Positions 35,950-47,857 of a DNA stretch of 64,000 nt are shown here, piece by piece. Both the position numbers and the translations under genes were made by a program. The stretch comes from Channallabes apus (Eukaryota; Chordata; Actinopteri; Siluriformes; Clariidae): the NCBI GenBank assembly GCA_030522415.1, contig CM060114.1:28152804-28216803 (forward strand), written 5' to 3'. Numbering within the stretch: position 1 is the stretch's first letter; the number at the start of each line of letters is the position of its first letter. The notes beneath the pieces were generated by a model that worked only from the letters and a program-made list of their open reading frames with translations, was not told where the DNA came from and did no database searches.

Positions 35950-36600
35950 AGGAAAATACACTGGCTGGAAAAAAAACGGTACCATTTTAGAAGGTTCTGT
36001 ATTAAGCAAAGAAGGTAACAAAGGAGATTTCTGACATGACTGGAATTGAGTGATGAACTGCCCAACGCATGAAAAACTGGAAGGATAATTCTGAACCATC
36101 AACCTTGTGGAAGATCATGTGATCATTTCACAGGAGATCACTTAAACCCTTCATCATAAAAAATAATAATTACACAGTAGAAATCGGAGCTGTGTTTAAT
36201 ATTGAAAGTCATCTATGTGATGAGACTAAACAGTTTGGACTTTGGAAAGAGGTCATGTGGTCTGATGAGTTCAGATTGACTCTATTCCAAAGCAGTGGGT
36301 GCGTCAGGGTACGAAGGGAAGCACATGAAGCGACCATCATGCATACTGTAGTGTCCACTGTACAATCATCTGGAGGCAGTGTTATGATCGGGGGTTGTTT
36401 CAGGTCTAGACAACAATGTTATGTTGCAAAAATAAATATGTCGACTTGACTGTACTGAATGACCAGGTCACCACATCTACAGTATGTATGTATTCTTGTC
36501 TGATGGCGCGGGTACTGTATAATCCAGGAGTTCTGGGAGCACAAGGAATCGTTTTGAACACACTTGAACCGGCCACCACGCAGTGGAAACTGGGTTGAAA
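35950..36600 (+). mobile_element. Tc1-like transposase relic
   Basis: The frame at 36192-36449 contains VMWSDEFRLTLFQSSGCVRV and later GGSVMIGGCF, the Tc1 DDE-domain pattern W(S/T)DE...VW...GGG(S)(I/V)M(V)WGCF. The upstream part (36010-36130) corresponds to the DNA-binding region but is frameshifted, and downstream sequence (36440-36600) resembles the C-terminal third. Stops and frame changes show it is dead. A TACTGTA at 36344 and others at 36478 and 36513 fall inside it. Confidence 0.8.
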
Positions 36601-37159
36601 TGGTAGATTGTGTGATTTTATATTGGCCAGGTTGTGTATCAGATGTGTGCTACAGTACAACCACATTTTAAAAAGCCATACTGTATGTTCTGATAAAGTT
36701 TTCAACGACGATCCTAAGTTACAGTTCCTACAATCTTGCACCCAAAAAAAAAAAAAAACAGGCTTAAACCAAAGATCTTAAAGTGGTTCCCTTTAAAAAT
36801 ATATGAATAGTCTACCTTATTTACATCTGTTTCAGCCATCTATTTTGAAGTGTTTTTACTTTCCGTACTTTGTGGGATCTTTTATACAGTATTTATATAT
36901 TTAAATAAGTTCTAGTTTTATGCTTGAACACATTTGACCTCCTACGGCATACAGTAGTTGTCATTTTACAGGCTCTATTTATTAGGATTTCCTTTTTTTA
37001 TAGCCTTAGTTTTATACATCAGCATGCGTTTTTGATTTTCATATTTCACGGTTTGATGCTTTTACCAGATTTGCTTGCCAGATTCCATGTTGTGTCCTTG
37101 CATATGTTCCATAGCTACTGTACCAACGAGCGTTTGCTTACATTTCCCCTGATTTCTAG
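36601..37159. other. Intron stretch, nothing recognised
   Basis: A+T-rich sequence leading to the acceptor of the next synapsin exon. Motif sites at 36651, 36680, 36888, 36950 and 37116. Confidence 0.5.
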
Positions 37160-37302
37160 ATAAAGGTGGAGAATTCGACCGACTTCCAGGACATCACCAG
37201 CGTGGTGGCTCTCGCCAAGACGTACGCGACAGCCGAGCCTTTTGTCGAATCCAAGTACGACATCCGGATCCAGAAAATTGGCAACAACTACAAAGCGTAC
37301 AT
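37160..37302 (+). CDS. syn3: Synapsin III, domain C exon (143 nt)
   Basis: Encodes [21 protein letters not shown] followed by [20 protein letters not shown] and YKAY. This is the central part of the synapsin C domain, whose [16 protein letters not shown] stretch is nearly invariant and supplies residues around the nucleotide pocket. Acceptor TTTCTAG, donor GTAAGG; the exon ends two bases into the Met codon that the next exon completes. The reading follows phase 0 from the previous exon. ATAEPF with [13 protein letters not shown] is the form I recall for synapsin III, although I and II differ by only a few residues here. No break or missing key residue is seen. Confidence 0.95.
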
Positions 37303-38509
37303 GTAAGGACTGGTTTGTTAACGCCGTAGGTGTTTATGCATGAGTATGTACTGTAAGTGCCTGTTACCGATGCTCTTACATTTCATCTTGCTTGGTTCTG
37401 TATGTTTATTCAAGTTCACGACGGAACGGGAATATCCAAACCATAGCTGATTCACTTGCCGAAATTGTAGCTTAGAGTGTAAGTACTGTACATGGAAATT
37501 ATCTTGAGGGATAAAACCTCAGACTTTATAGAGACAGATACGCAGATAACAAGCCCGTGTGTGTGTACAGCACACGCTTACTGAATAAGCATGACAAGAT
37601 CACTGCGCCCGCTGTAACACAGGACGCTACTCTCCCAGCGCTGCACCCTGCTGTGGTATCCTCCGAGGGGAAACAGTGGCGTCTCCATGGGCCCGTCCTA
37701 ACCATTATGTGGCTAGCCTCAGCACCCAAAGTCGCCAGCGGTGTGGCACTGGACAGTTGCTTTCCTACATACATTCCCTTTCCTGTCTCACGCTCTTGTT
37801 AACCGTTTTAAGTCTTAGTTACCCTTAGAAGTTGCCTGCAGTTTCCAGTTCGGTGCACCTTCGACAACTATTTTTGACATATTCAGACAGGGAATTATTT
37901 GTTTTGTTTTCTGTATATAAATCTATACATACCGTATGATTTATGTGCTTAGACAATTTACCGTTATGATCTGCTTGTACAGTGTTGCTAGTTTGAAGTT
38001 GCACAAAACAATGCAGTATTTTAAGAAAGAGTTAAAGATCGGACCGGACTCCCTGATTTGCCTGCAAAGCATACAGTAGGGATTACTCTCCGCCGTCCAT
38101 TATCCCTCCGCTGTCCCTTCTATCCCCAACTTCTCCTAAACCTTTTATGGAAATTTGTGTGGTTTGTCTTCAATGCTCTTTTCCCCTTCTTTAAACTTCT
38201 TAACCCATCTGTGCACATTGCTCTTGTCAATGGTGTCGTCTCAGTAAACATTCTGTAGCGCACAGGGAGACCATCACCCGCGACATGAGGGCATTTTCAT
38301 AGAGGATCCCAGGGTCGGGAATAACGATGGTGCAAATGGATGGCATATGACGGAGGATATGTTGAGTAGAACCTTTATATAGAGAAAGAGTTACTCTGCC
38401 AACATGTGTACTCTGCTTACATGACTGATTGTGACCTACAATGAAAATAAGCGAGGCAAATGCCAATAGAAAATAATGTAAGATATAGAATTACAATATA
38501 TTTGTAATT
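37303..38509. other. Intron stretch, nothing recognised
   Basis: Frames on both strands at 37526-37802 overlap without family resemblance. Motif sites at 37348, 37485 and 38071. Confidence 0.5.
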
Positions 38510-38520
38510 GAATTTGTCAA

Positions 38521-38877
38521 GGCGGCACGGTGGTGTAGTGGTTAGCACTGTCGCCTTGCACCTCCAGGGTCTGGGTTCGATTCCCGGCCAGGCTCGATTC
38601 CCGTCTCTGTGTGCATGGAGTTTGCATGTTCTCCCCGTGCTTGGTGGGTTTCCTCCGGGTACTCCGGTTTCCTCCCACAGTCCAAAGATATGCAGATTAG
38701 GCTAATTGGCGTTCCTAAATTGCCCATAGTGTGTGATGGGGTGTGTGAGTGTGTGTATGTGTGTGTGCCCTGCGATGGATTGGCACCCTGTCCAGGGTGT
38801 GCCCGGAGTCTCCTGGGATAGGCTCCAGGTCCCCGCGACCCTAATACAGGATAAAGTGGTATAGAAGATGAATGAAT
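38521..38877 (+). mobile_element. Mermaid-like SINE, young subfamily copy
   Basis: Full-length with head GGCGGCACGGTGGTGTAGTGG and the doubled GATTCCC. A perfect 11-bp target duplication GAATTTGTCAA is at 38510-38520 and 38878-38888. Confidence 0.93.
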
Positions 38878-38888
38878 GAATTTGTCAA

Positions 38889-39375
38889 CAATAGAATAAA
38901 ATGAAGTAAAAATTTGAAATATGTAAAAATGTGAAAGGTATAAACTGTATAAATAAAGTATATGAAATGTGTAGTATGTAGTATGTGCAGCAGTATGGGT
39001 GGCCATGGAGTGAGCAGCAGTGGTGGTATTGTCCATCTGTAAAGTACAATTGTACAATAGTCAATTTCAACATACAGTACTGTATATGTTCTCTGTACTG
39101 CGGTTCTGTGCAAATGTCCAAGTGTGGTTGGTTTTTGGTGTGCTCCAACACGTGTGAAGGAAGGTCCGTATCGCCTGCGGGAAGAGGCTCTTGGCAGTCT
39201 CTCTGTGTTGGCCTTTAGGGAATGGAAACAGTTTCCTGACCGCAACAGAGAGAACAGTCCATTGTTGGAGTGGCTGAGATCCTTCATGATCTTCCTGGCG
39301 TTGGTCCAGCACGACTTGCTGTAGATCGAGTGCAGTTCAGGGAACTCGGTACAGATGATCCGCTCAGCTAATCAC
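38889..39375 (-). repeat. Widespread fish repeat (unclassified)
   Basis: The segment with GCGGGAAGAGGCTCTTGGCA, GTCCATTGTTGGAGTGGCTG and TCCTTCATGATCTTCCTGGC is a repeat I know from many fish genomes, ending in a GATGATCCGCTCAGC block. Frames in it on both strands are not genes. Strand assignment is uncertain. Confidence 0.6.
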
Positions 39376-40044
39376 ATACAGTAATAAAGACATTATGCTC
39401 ACTTTTGCATTGCTTTCGGGATACTGTACCCCTTGTGTTTAAAGTTTCTCTATGAAGTTTTGTACAATAGGTTTCCACAAAAAAATTAAACCTAAGGTTA
39501 ACTTAAGCTCTATATTGTATATAAGATGTATAGTGAAGACGGACCCACACGGCATATTTTTACCCTTTTTATATTTTTATACCTCTCAGTTTATAATTAC
39601 ATTTTGCACATCCTGTAAATCTTGTTTAATTTATATATTTTAAATTCTATTTTAATTAATATTTTTTATTAATATTTTTTCATTATATATAAATGTATAT
39701 TTTTTTTATCTATTTTATTTCTATTTTATTTTGTACCCGGAAATTCTTATTCTTATTTCATTATTTTATCTTTATTTGTTTTAATTAGAAATTATATTTT
39801 TAGTTTAATTGTGTTCTTTAGTGCAATTTCCCTTTTATTGTAGTGAAATCTTTCTACTCTATTCTACAGTATCTTCCCATTTTAGGTCACAGACAGTCGT
39901 GTAAGCGTTTCACTTCATATCATGTTGTGTAGGGTTGTGTACGTGAGACATAAAATTTTAATTAGAATTAGCAAATTTGGTTAGCTGGACTTTACTTATA
40001 TGAATTGGAGCCAGGTGATTGCCAACCTGGAGATCAGCAAACAA
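39376..40044. other. Very A+T-rich intron stretch
   Basis: The section 39590-39860 is almost entirely A and T (TTATT/ATTTT phrases). No feature recognised. Confidence 0.5.
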
Positions 40045-40310
40045 ACAACAGGGTCCAGGGTCCGGGTTCGATTCCCACCTCAGGTCTGTGTGCACAGTGT
40101 TTGCATGTTCTCCCTGTGCTTGGTGGGTTTCCTCCTGCTACTCGGCAGTCCCAAATTGCCCATAATGTGTGTGTGTGTGTGTGTGTGTGTGTTGTGCCAA
40201 TCCCAGCAATGGATTGGCACCCTGTTCAGGGTATACCCCGCCTCCTGGGATAGGCTCCAGGCCCCCTGCAACCCTCTATACAGGATAACACGGTATAGAC
40301 AATGAGAAGG
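40045..40310 (+). repeat. Mermaid-like SINE, head damaged
   Basis: GGGTCCGGGTTCGATTCCC B box, GTTTGCATGTTCTCCC, a short (TG)n at 40166-40192, GATTGGCACCCTGTTCAGG and a GGTATAGACAATGAG tail. The A-box region is gone. Confidence 0.8.
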
Positions 40311-40922
40311 GAATAATACGGCATGTAATACGTAGTTATTTGGTGAACATGAATGCCTGAATTTCTGCGATCTAGTTGTAGCTCTTGGCTGCCGTGTTTA
40401 TAGACCATGTTGTATGTGATTAAGAAGTGATTCAAATTAGGTAAACATGTTTTTAATGAACATATAATGTGTAATATACTGTATAACATTTCATAGAATA
40501 ATGTTTGTGAAAACTGATGGCTGGCCATATAACAATGTATACTTTAAGAGCTATGACAGTCGGCGATTTCATGGTTGGGATCAATTTCCGTTCGGTTCTT
40601 CTGTGTGTCAGTATGAGGGGGAAAGTGCAGAGAAAGGGGAGTGAACACTTATCTGTTCAAATAAACAGTGTCCAGCTACACATCAGTGCGCCTTCCTGTT
40701 TTAAACATACGAAAAAAAACAGCACTAGAAACACCCTTTGGCTTTGAACTAAATAAGGTCACTCGCTTCCACACCAGGTCGCTTCAGTGCTTCAATGACC
40801 TTGTTGATAGCAGGTTTCGAATTTCACAAAAGACCCAAAAAGAACTAAAAGTGTGATGAAAACTTTATCAACGGTTTACTTTATCTTGTTGTTGTTGTTT
40901 TTCTGTCTTGTCCCTTTTGTAG
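40311..40922. other. Intron stretch, nothing recognised
   Basis: Ends with the T/G-rich acceptor tract of the next exon. One motif site near 40479. Confidence 0.5.
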
Positions 40923-40997
40923 GAGAACCTCTATCTCCGGCAACTGGAAGGCCAACACCGGTTCTGCTATGCTGGAGCAGATCGCCATGACAGATAG
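40923..40997 (+). CDS. syn3: Synapsin III, domain C exon (75 nt)
   Basis: Completes the split Met codon and encodes [20 protein letters not shown] followed by AMTD and part of an Arg codon. RTSISGNWK(A/T)NTGSAMLEQ is one of the most invariant synapsin blocks and belongs to the ATP-binding and dimer region of domain C. The acceptor is CCTTTTGTAG and the donor GTGTGT, less usual than GTAAGT but acceptable. It leaves phase 2 and is resolved exactly by the exon 164 bp downstream. AMTDR corresponds to the AMTER form I associate with synapsin III. Confidence 0.95.
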   Translation, partial: ENLYLRQLEGQHRFCYAGADRHDR

Positions 40998-41161
40998 GTG
41001 TGTCTGAGCATGTGAGAGATAAACGTCTTCGTCTGATGATGATACTGATGATGATGAAGTTTAATAGATTATACTGTACATATAACACACAGGGCGCGGC
41101 CCAGACGTCTGGATGCGTAGGTATTTTTCTTATATATGAAATGTAACCTTTTATTTTTAAG

Positions 41162-41264
41162 GTATCGCCTGTGGGTGGATTCGTGTGCTGAGATGTTTGG
41201 AGGTTTGGATGTCTGCGCCGTGAAGGCTGTACACGGAAAAGACGGCAAAGATTACATTATAGAG
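41162..41264 (+). CDS. syn3: Synapsin III, domain C exon (103 nt)
   Basis: Encodes [20 protein letters not shown] followed by [14 protein letters not shown], the end of the ATP-grasp fold, where an Asp/Glu-rich segment coordinates divalent metal. YRLWVDSC...CAVKAVH.KDG.DYIIE matches the synapsin III form; synapsin I has YKLWVDTC and CAVEALHGKDG. The acceptor is TTATTTTTAAG and the donor GTACGT; the exon closes in phase 0. The intron before it is only 164 bp, the intron after it over 10 kb. Confidence 0.95.
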
Positions 41265-42281
41265 GTACGTTGGCTTTCTGCACTGTTTGTTCCTGGTTTT
41301 AAAACAATAATGATAAAAGCAGCATGCAGGACTCCAAGGTCAGTAAAAGTTGTGCACATGTTAGTTCAGTGTGTGTGGCTCATATCTTTAGAGCTTTAGT
41401 CTTGTTTTGTCTGTATTTAAGTATGTTGACATTTATCTCCTCGGTTTAGCCAAAACAAGCAAGCAAAGTGGCACTGGGATGGAGTTTGTCTCGGATGCAC
41501 TGCCGTGGACTGAAACTAGACTCCGTGATATGCTATTAGTTGGGTGGATCAGGTCTGATTCAGAATCAAGAAATTTATTGAACAAAAGCAATAAAATGAA
41601 ACTCCTGTCTCATGACCTACTGCACTTTGCCTGTGGAGTCTGTTCATGATCGAAAAAAACAAACACCTCTATCCGCTTTGATGTGATGATCATTTTTCAC
41701 TTGAGTTACAAAGAATTTTGGCATTCGTGTTATTGTGTGACTGATTCGCGTCTCTCACAACGATTTGTGATTCGTGGCTTCATGTCAGTATTAAGTAATG
41801 CACAGGCTTAGATCCAGCCAGCTCTTTCAGAATTCCTATCATAAAATAAATATACATATGTTTAGACTAGAGAGATGATGGAGGAAACGATAGGAGCGGA
41901 ATGGGTCACGGCAAGTTGATTATAAAAAAATAAATAAATTAAAAAAAAACTCAGCAAAATAGATGTTTAGATTAGGTACAGTACAGGATGTTCAGGAGAG
42001 CCAGACATAGGAAGCACCAACAAAGAGATGATGATGTTGGGAATAGCAATGGCGTAAGTTGTGCGTCTGCACGTTGGATTTATTTATTTATTTATTTTTA
42101 TGATAGCGTCTGGAAATGCTTTACTCAACATTTGCATGTTTAATCAGAGGCTGTCAGGTGTTTTAAGGCACGGGAAGATGCATTTATTGAAGAATATATG
42201 AAATAAAATGTAAAAATCTGAACAAGCCAAAAACACTACCTAGACATGTGTTACTGTAAACCTGACAGGTGCAAGACTAGA
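41265..42281. other. Intron stretch, nothing recognised
   Basis: Open frames at 41407-41649 have no family resemblance. Short (AAAT)n runs lie near 41925-41942 and (TTTA)n near 42078-42098. Confidence 0.45.
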
Positions 42282-42842
42282 GGTGGAAAGAGGAATACAA
42301 GTTTGTACTCAAGTAAAAGTACTGTTACTTCAGTGACATTTTACTGAAGTACAAGTAAAGTAACTATTATAAAAATCTACTCGAGTAAAAGTAAAAAGTA
42401 GCTCATTAAAAATGTACTCTTTTGGGGGATTCTAGTGTAGTTCAAAAAAGACGTAGTTGTTTTTAATTGAAGGAACACCTTTGGATAACACAGCTGTTGC
42501 CTTTATTGTTCTTGAAATCGAAGCGGTCGCTTAAATATAGCCAGCGGTTTGTTTCATGAGAACTTACTGCAATTTTAAAGTGTTTTGTCCGTCTCCATCG
42601 TTCATCATGAGTTTAGCGCGTTTGTTCTCCATCAGTCAGTCAGTGCAGTGGGTTTCGGGGTGCAATTTTTTTCCTTCCCTATTGCATTATTTTTAAAAAT
42701 TATTTTTCATTTTCATTCATTTATTTTTTACTTAGTAGCAAATTTGATTTAAAATGTAGCAAAGTACAATATTTCAAACAAAACATACTTACAGTAAGTA
42801 AAAGTAACGCGAGTAAATGTAATTTGTTACGTTCCACCTGCA
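42282..42842. mobile_element. DNA-transposon MITE with AGGTGGAA ends
   Basis: The left end AGAGGTGGAAAGAGGAAT and the right end GTAATTTGTTACGTTCCACC are inverted in their outer AGGTGGAA(C). The interior begins TACTCAAGTAAAAGTACTG and closes with AGTAAAAGTAACGCGAGTAA, a common fish hAT-type pattern. CAAGAC occurs just outside both ends. Confidence 0.6.
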
Positions 42843-43184
42843 CAAGACCCAGAAACACCCAGACGACAATCTGTGAAGTGAAAAGGGTGTCTAAACTTTA
42901 AAGCAGTAGCGGCAGGCAGAGAAAGTCTGGCTAATGCATTCAGAAGGAACTGCAATAAACGAAACGTAATTGTTCTTTAGTGTCACCTTTCTGTACAGTA
43001 AACAATTTCTCAGATGAGACCAGTTTTGTGAGAACAATTATTCAAAATGTCAGCACAGATGCGAGTCAATATTCTCGGCTTCAGTGTGACAGTTTTTTTT
43101 ATCCGTCTGTTATTTTAAATCATGAAATGAGAACAGTCGGTTATTCTGTTATTCGTTCGTTCATTTTCAATAACTGTTTTTTGT

Positions 43185-43375
43185 CCTGGTCAGAGACACG
43201 GTGGCGCTTGGGAAGGTGAGGTTTGGAGAACCAACATGGATGGAGTATCAGTCCATCACAGAACACTGCGTACACACACACACACTGACATGCTCATTCA
43301 CGCCTAGGGCTAATTTTTAGAGTCAACTATTGACTTTTTGGGGAGATGGGAGGAAACCGGAGAATTCAAATCAAA
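43185..43375. repeat. Degenerate SINE-like block
   Basis: GACACGGTGGCGCTTGGGAA, GGAGTATCAGTCCATCACAG, CATTCACGCCTAGGGCTAAT and GATGGGAGGAAACCGGAGAA combine phrases of both strands of tRNA-related SINEs, so this may be a composite. Confidence 0.45.
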
Positions 43376-43379
43376 TTAA

Positions 43380-43700
43380 ATTTTTTTTTTTTGTCATGAT
43401 ATGCAGTGAAATGCTTATACGACCTCCCCTGACCTTAAAAATAAAAGCTAATTAATAAGAAATAAATATTAATAAAAACGAAATACAAAAGAAAATAAAT
43501 TTTGCTAGGATAAAATAAACATATTCTGTACAAATAAAGATATTCTGTAGAATATAGAAAAATACAGAAATTTTAGTGTAAAGAAATAATATAATAATAA
43601 TAATAATAATAATAATTAAGAAAAATTACTGGGGGGTGTGCAAATACTGTATGCATGAAATGTGTCTACAAGTGTCCATGAATGTCCAGGATGAGTGTGA
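43380..43700. repeat. Fish repeat with internal (AAT)n
   Basis: TTTGTCATGATATGCAGTGA, GAAATGCTTATACGACC and the later GTGTCCATGAATGTCCAGG are phrases of a repeat common in fish. An AAT array lies at about 43589-43615. Class not determined. Confidence 0.5.
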
Positions 43701-43774
43701 AGAGACAGAAGAGACAATGTCATAACTAATTCAGGAAAACCATTAAGAATAGTTTCTCATCACAATTTTATATT

Positions 43775-43925
43775 ATTAATACCAACGTTTCACTAGTGCT
43801 TGGATACCATCATGCTAAAACGATTTCTCAGTACATCGGAGCCATGATGGGCTGCCTGTATCATGTCTGAAAAGCTGGCCTCCCAGGAACTCCTTTAATA
43901 GCCCGAACATGAGGGAAATGGCAAA
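43775..43925 (-). mobile_element. Mariner C-terminal relic, minus orientation
   Basis: On the minus strand: GGGCTATTAAAGGAGTTCCT, GGGAGGCCAGC, then GATGGTATCCAAGCACTAGT and GAAACG, the C-terminal end of the transposase. Lies head-to-head with the plus-strand copy starting at 43975. Confidence 0.75.
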
Positions 43926-43974
43926 TTAATTACAAAATTCATCTTTATTTCAGTGGCCTTAATTTCTTTTTATT

Positions 43975-44425
43975 TGTTCCAATCTCAGCCAGGATCGTCA
44001 TTAACAGGTGCAAACGTTTCACACACAATCATACGATCCTAGTCGAGGTGGCTTGGAGTCCACAGCAGTCGTTCCCTTGAACATTTGGTGATTGGAACAC
44101 CTGATCCTTGAAAATCAAGGGCTTATCAATCCAGCTTACAGAAGAGACGCGTCGGTCTGTGGGAACTTTACACACAATCATTCACCAACACCACATTACA
44201 GGACCTCGTCTGGGAGTTATTACCCCATCCCCCGCTACTGTCCTGACCTCTTTCTAAGCCATATCCACATGTTCAGGCCATTAAAGGAGTTCCTGGGAGG
44301 CCAGCATTTCAGATGTGAAGCAGGCAGTCTTAGCATGGCTTTATGGAAACTTTCTACCTTGATGGTATCCAAGCACTAGTGAAACACTGGGATAAGTACA
44401 TTAGTGGAACAGGTTTGACTTGAAC
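43975..44425 (+). mobile_element. Mariner transposase relic, internally deleted
   Basis: The frame at 44092-44379 begins with HTH-domain phrases (LILENQGLINPAYR) and jumps to CPDLFLSHIHMFRPLKEFLG, equivalent to the mariner (Y)SPDL.PSD.H.F..LK block with its catalytic Asp region, then to the C-terminal end. The upstream part (43990-44110) matches the minus-strand fragment at 45611-45855. The central domain is absent. The right end GGTTTGACTTGAACG is at about 44409-44424. Confidence 0.8.
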
Positions 44426-45414
44426 GTAGTGTAATAGTTATAATAAAGTTTTGATTTATATTTATTAATAGTGTTAAGAGTTGTATGGGATGAATCACAG
44501 CATGATCACGTTGGAGATTTAGTGTTTGGTGTCAATTATAAAGTTTTAAATAATTTTTGTGTATTTTGATCTGAAATTCAAATAGGAGACATTTATTTAT
44601 TATGATAACCTACAAAAGCTTCAAACTACAAAGCTGAGGATGGTTGTAAATCATACGATTGCTTCTGTGTGACTCCAGTATTCCTCAGGAGCGCTCGCTA
44701 TTAGAGTTTAATCGCTCTCTAAGGACTTGAGTGAAGTGCTGTGCTGGAGCGTGACAATGTTCAGGAATACTCTCCCGACCAATCAGATTCAACTCTGTGG
44801 TTATAATAAATAACAATCATAACCCTTCGACCCAGACCTCTAACAGCCTTGTGGCGTTAGGGAATTGTTTGTTGTCATGACGATGTCTACAGAAGGAAAC
44901 CCGATAAACTCCTCTCTGGCCCGCTGATAATCTGAAGGGCAGACGGCTGAAGTCACTCAGGCCCTGTGTGTAAGAACAACACTCCAGCACCACTTCTGCG
45001 AAACCTGGCATTCTAAAGCCACTCGTCAAGGTTATTTATAACCCCACAGCTCGTGTTGTGCGCTCACCGTAGGCCACATCTGTGCAAATGAGCAGATATC
45101 GCTCTGTAGATTTTCTCTTGTCGTAATGACCTCACAAGAGCCAGATGGGTCACATTCGCATTCATGATGGTCCAGGGCCGATAGGAATCTCACGCCTGCC
45201 TCGGCTCAGAGGTGAGGTAATGACAGCAGATATCTCAATTCGGTCATTTCTGGTTCTGTCATGTTCTGTAGCAGTAAGGGACTACGGCTTCGTGTAAAGC
45301 ACTTGGCCGTCTTATCTATTCCCAGGAAGCCCAGTGCATGATTATGGGAGCGACCATGATAAAAGTGGATACAGTACATGAAACAGTTAATCAGTCATTT
45401 TGTTTTTATTAGTT
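44426..45414. other. Intron stretch, nothing recognised
   Basis: No exon or repeat assigned. A minus-strand frame at 44817-45029 has no family resemblance. Confidence 0.45.
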
Positions 45415-45570
45415 GTTGCACAGTGGCACAGCAGTGTCAGGGCTCCTGGTTTGACCCTGAGCTCCTGTGTGGAATTTCTGTCCATTTCTTTTCCCCGGGA
45501 TTCTCCGGTTTCCTGTTGTACCTCTTGTACCGGAAAACATGCTTCTATGTAATTTGCCCCTAAGTGGAAA
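45415..45570 (+). repeat. Old Mermaid-like SINE
   Basis: GCACAGTGGCACAGCAGTGT, CTCCTGGTTTGACCCTGAGC, GGGATTCTCCGGTTTCCTG and AAAACATGC follow the SINE order with many changes. Confidence 0.6.
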
Positions 45571-45610
45571 CGATTATGTACAGAGTGTGCTGAGAGGAAC
45601 TGGGAGCCCA

Positions 45611-45855
45611 ACATGAGGCCTGCGTGCGTTCCTGCCTTTTCCGCAGGTTGGCGACGAGATATCCGTCCATTTTCAAGGATCAGGAGTTGCACCCGGTGGA
45701 TGTTCACGTTAACGACTGCAGTGGACTCCGAGCCACCTCGGGCCGGGATCGTCATACACAGATGTAGAACCTTTTTAAAAACGTTTGCACGTTCTCGAAG
45801 GCTTCTGTAAAAGTTTCACAGCTTCATTCAAGTCCTGATTTAAACCCCCCTCTTA
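45611..45855 (-). mobile_element. Mariner 5' half relic
   Basis: On the minus strand it starts near 45855 with an AGAGGGGGGTTTAAATCAGG end and runs into a helix-turn-helix coding relic that reads VQLLILENGRISRRQPAEKA, typical of mariner transposase N-termini. It stops after the HTH; the rest is lost. The minus frame at 45387-45755 is this relic joined by chance to the SINE beside it. Confidence 0.75.
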
Positions 45856-46890
45856 TATTCAAGCTATCTATACCACGTTCCACTCTGGAACTCTTTCTTG
45901 GTTTCAATTTGAATGCATCTTTAGGAATGATTTGCAGGCTTCCTGCTGCGTCATACATTCCATTCTGTTGCAGCCCTGCATGATCCTGATGTGTAGGTTA
46001 GATGTTAATCCTATTAACACTCAGCACACATCACTGGGTTCATTCCAGACCTTCACACTCTCGTCGCTACATGCCTTTCCTGTTAGTTTCATTGTGGTTA
46101 TTGAATAATTGTGTAGATAATGAATAATATGCCGCAATACAAGTAACCAAAGAATAAAGCCAGGAGTTTATAATCAAGAAATTGAAGAAAAATTGATCTT
46201 TTTCTACTTAAAAACTTTAAAAACTTTTTTACAGGTATAATTTCTTATACTATGTACTGTGTAATGGACGGCTGCCAGTTGCTGGACAATATTGCAAGAC
46301 TATATTCGGACATACTGATATTTCTTTCTGTTTTTCATTGTAGGCGGGTCAACAGAGATTAAATTGACACTTTTGTGTCCTTACTTACTTAGACATCATT
46401 TCCTATGCAGAAAAGCAGGAATTCCTTTCAGTTTAGTCAGAACTTAACGTTAATTTTTTTCCAACTTCTGGACGTGACAGGAAGCCATGGTCTCCAGGGG
46501 GCTGGTGACGCAGCACATTCCAGCTCCGAACTCGTCCTCAGTGGGAGGCGGCGAACTAGGTGAAGCTTTATGATAGGAATGTGTAGTATGTACTGTAACT
46601 GCAAGCATATGTACAGTATCGTATCTTTCCTTGAGGGTTCTCCGGTTTCTTCTTACCTCTGAAACGACTGGCCCTACTGTAGGCATGCACTGAGTCGAGC
46701 TGGCATGGAATCCGGGTGTGTTTATGCTCGATCACACCTGGGAATGGTTACGGGTCCAGTGATCAGGATAAAGCCTCGCTGAGTCTGAATGCAAAGGAAA
46801 GCAAAATGTTTAACCCTTGATTTTAGGTGATCAAGAGTCACATTTGGTATCAGGACCTCAAGAAAAAAAAACACATATTTGTAGAAAATA
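45856..46890. other. Intron stretch, nothing recognised
   Basis: No gene or mobile element seen. Motif sites at 46590, 46612 and 46674. Confidence 0.45.
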
Positions 46891-46892
46891 CA

Positions 46893-47110
46893 TTGTTGCT
46901 ACTTTGTCGGCTGATCCCTTCAAGGGGTCGCAACAGCGGGCCATCTGATCTGTACATAACTTGGCACAGGTTTTATGCCAGATGCCCGTCCTGACACAAC
47001 CCTCCCATGTTATCCAGGCTTGGGATCGGCTCTGCAACCAGTAGCTGGAGTTTGGGCGCTGGGTGGGAATCAAACACAGGTCTTGCAGAATAATGCACAT
47101 TCCACTACTG
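46893..47110 (-). mobile_element. tRNA-derived SINE, TCGGCTGCTCCCG type
   Basis: Diverged second copy of the element at 21730-21972: GTCGGCTGATCCCTTCAAGG, CTTGGCACAGGTTTTATGCC, GATGCCCGTCCTGAC. The tRNA-like head near 47060-47110 is degenerate. Confidence 0.8.
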
Positions 47111-47169
47111 CCCATTTGTACAAATTATTACACTAGAAAGGCAAGAAACCATATACTGTACGGTCCCTT

Positions 47170-47420
47170 CACTGACCAAAAAGTCTTCAAGATTCAAGAT
47201 TCAATTCAAGATTCAAAGAACTTTATTAATCCCAAAGGGAAATTGCTTATGCTCGGTTACAGGTGCTCACAGTTGTTAACTAAGGAAAGGTAATAAAGGT
47301 AATAAATAATAATAATAATATTAAAAAAAAGTACCAACAAAATATGACCACTTGTAAGTATTGCACAGTAATCTAGTATGTATGTAATATTGTATTATTA
47401 TATGCAATCTTGTATTACAC
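47170..47420. repeat. Repeat beginning AAGATTCAAGATTC
   Basis: A short AAGATTCA tandem is followed by AACTTTATTAATCCCAAAGG and GAAATTGCTT, a phrase common to fish repeats, then A+T-rich sequence. Class unknown. Confidence 0.5.
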
Positions 47421-47526
47421 ATTCTTGGGAAAGTCTTCAAAATTAGAATTTCCAAATATTTCAATGAGTGCACTATAAATGGTTCAAATTGGAACAGCAA
47501 TTAATTACTCCTTTCTGATTGTCTCA

Positions 47527-47847
47527 GGGCGGCGTGGTGGTGTAGTGGTTAGCACTGTCGCCTTGCACCTCCAGCGTCCGGGTTCGATTCTCAGCCAGAT
47601 TTGATTCCCGTCTCTGTGTGCATGGAGTTTGCATGTTCTCCCCGTGCTTGGTGGGTTTCCTCCGGGTACTCCGGTTTCCTCCCACAGTCCAAAGATATGC
47701 AGGTTAGGCTGATTGGCGTTCCCAAATTGGCCTTAGCGTGTGGGTGTGTGTATGTGTGTCCAGGGTGTACCCCTAAGTTTCCAGGGATAGGCTCCAGCCC
47801 CCCACAACCCTGAATACAGGATAGAGTGGTATAGATAATGAGTGGGT
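47527..47847 (+). mobile_element. Mermaid-like SINE, young subfamily copy
   Basis: Head GGCGGCGTGGTGGTGTAGTGG, doubled GATTC segment, slightly shortened 3' body. A 10-bp target duplication GATTGTCTCA / GATTATCTCA is at 47517-47526 and 47848-47857, with one mismatch. Confidence 0.9.
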
Positions 47848-47857
47848 GATTATCTCA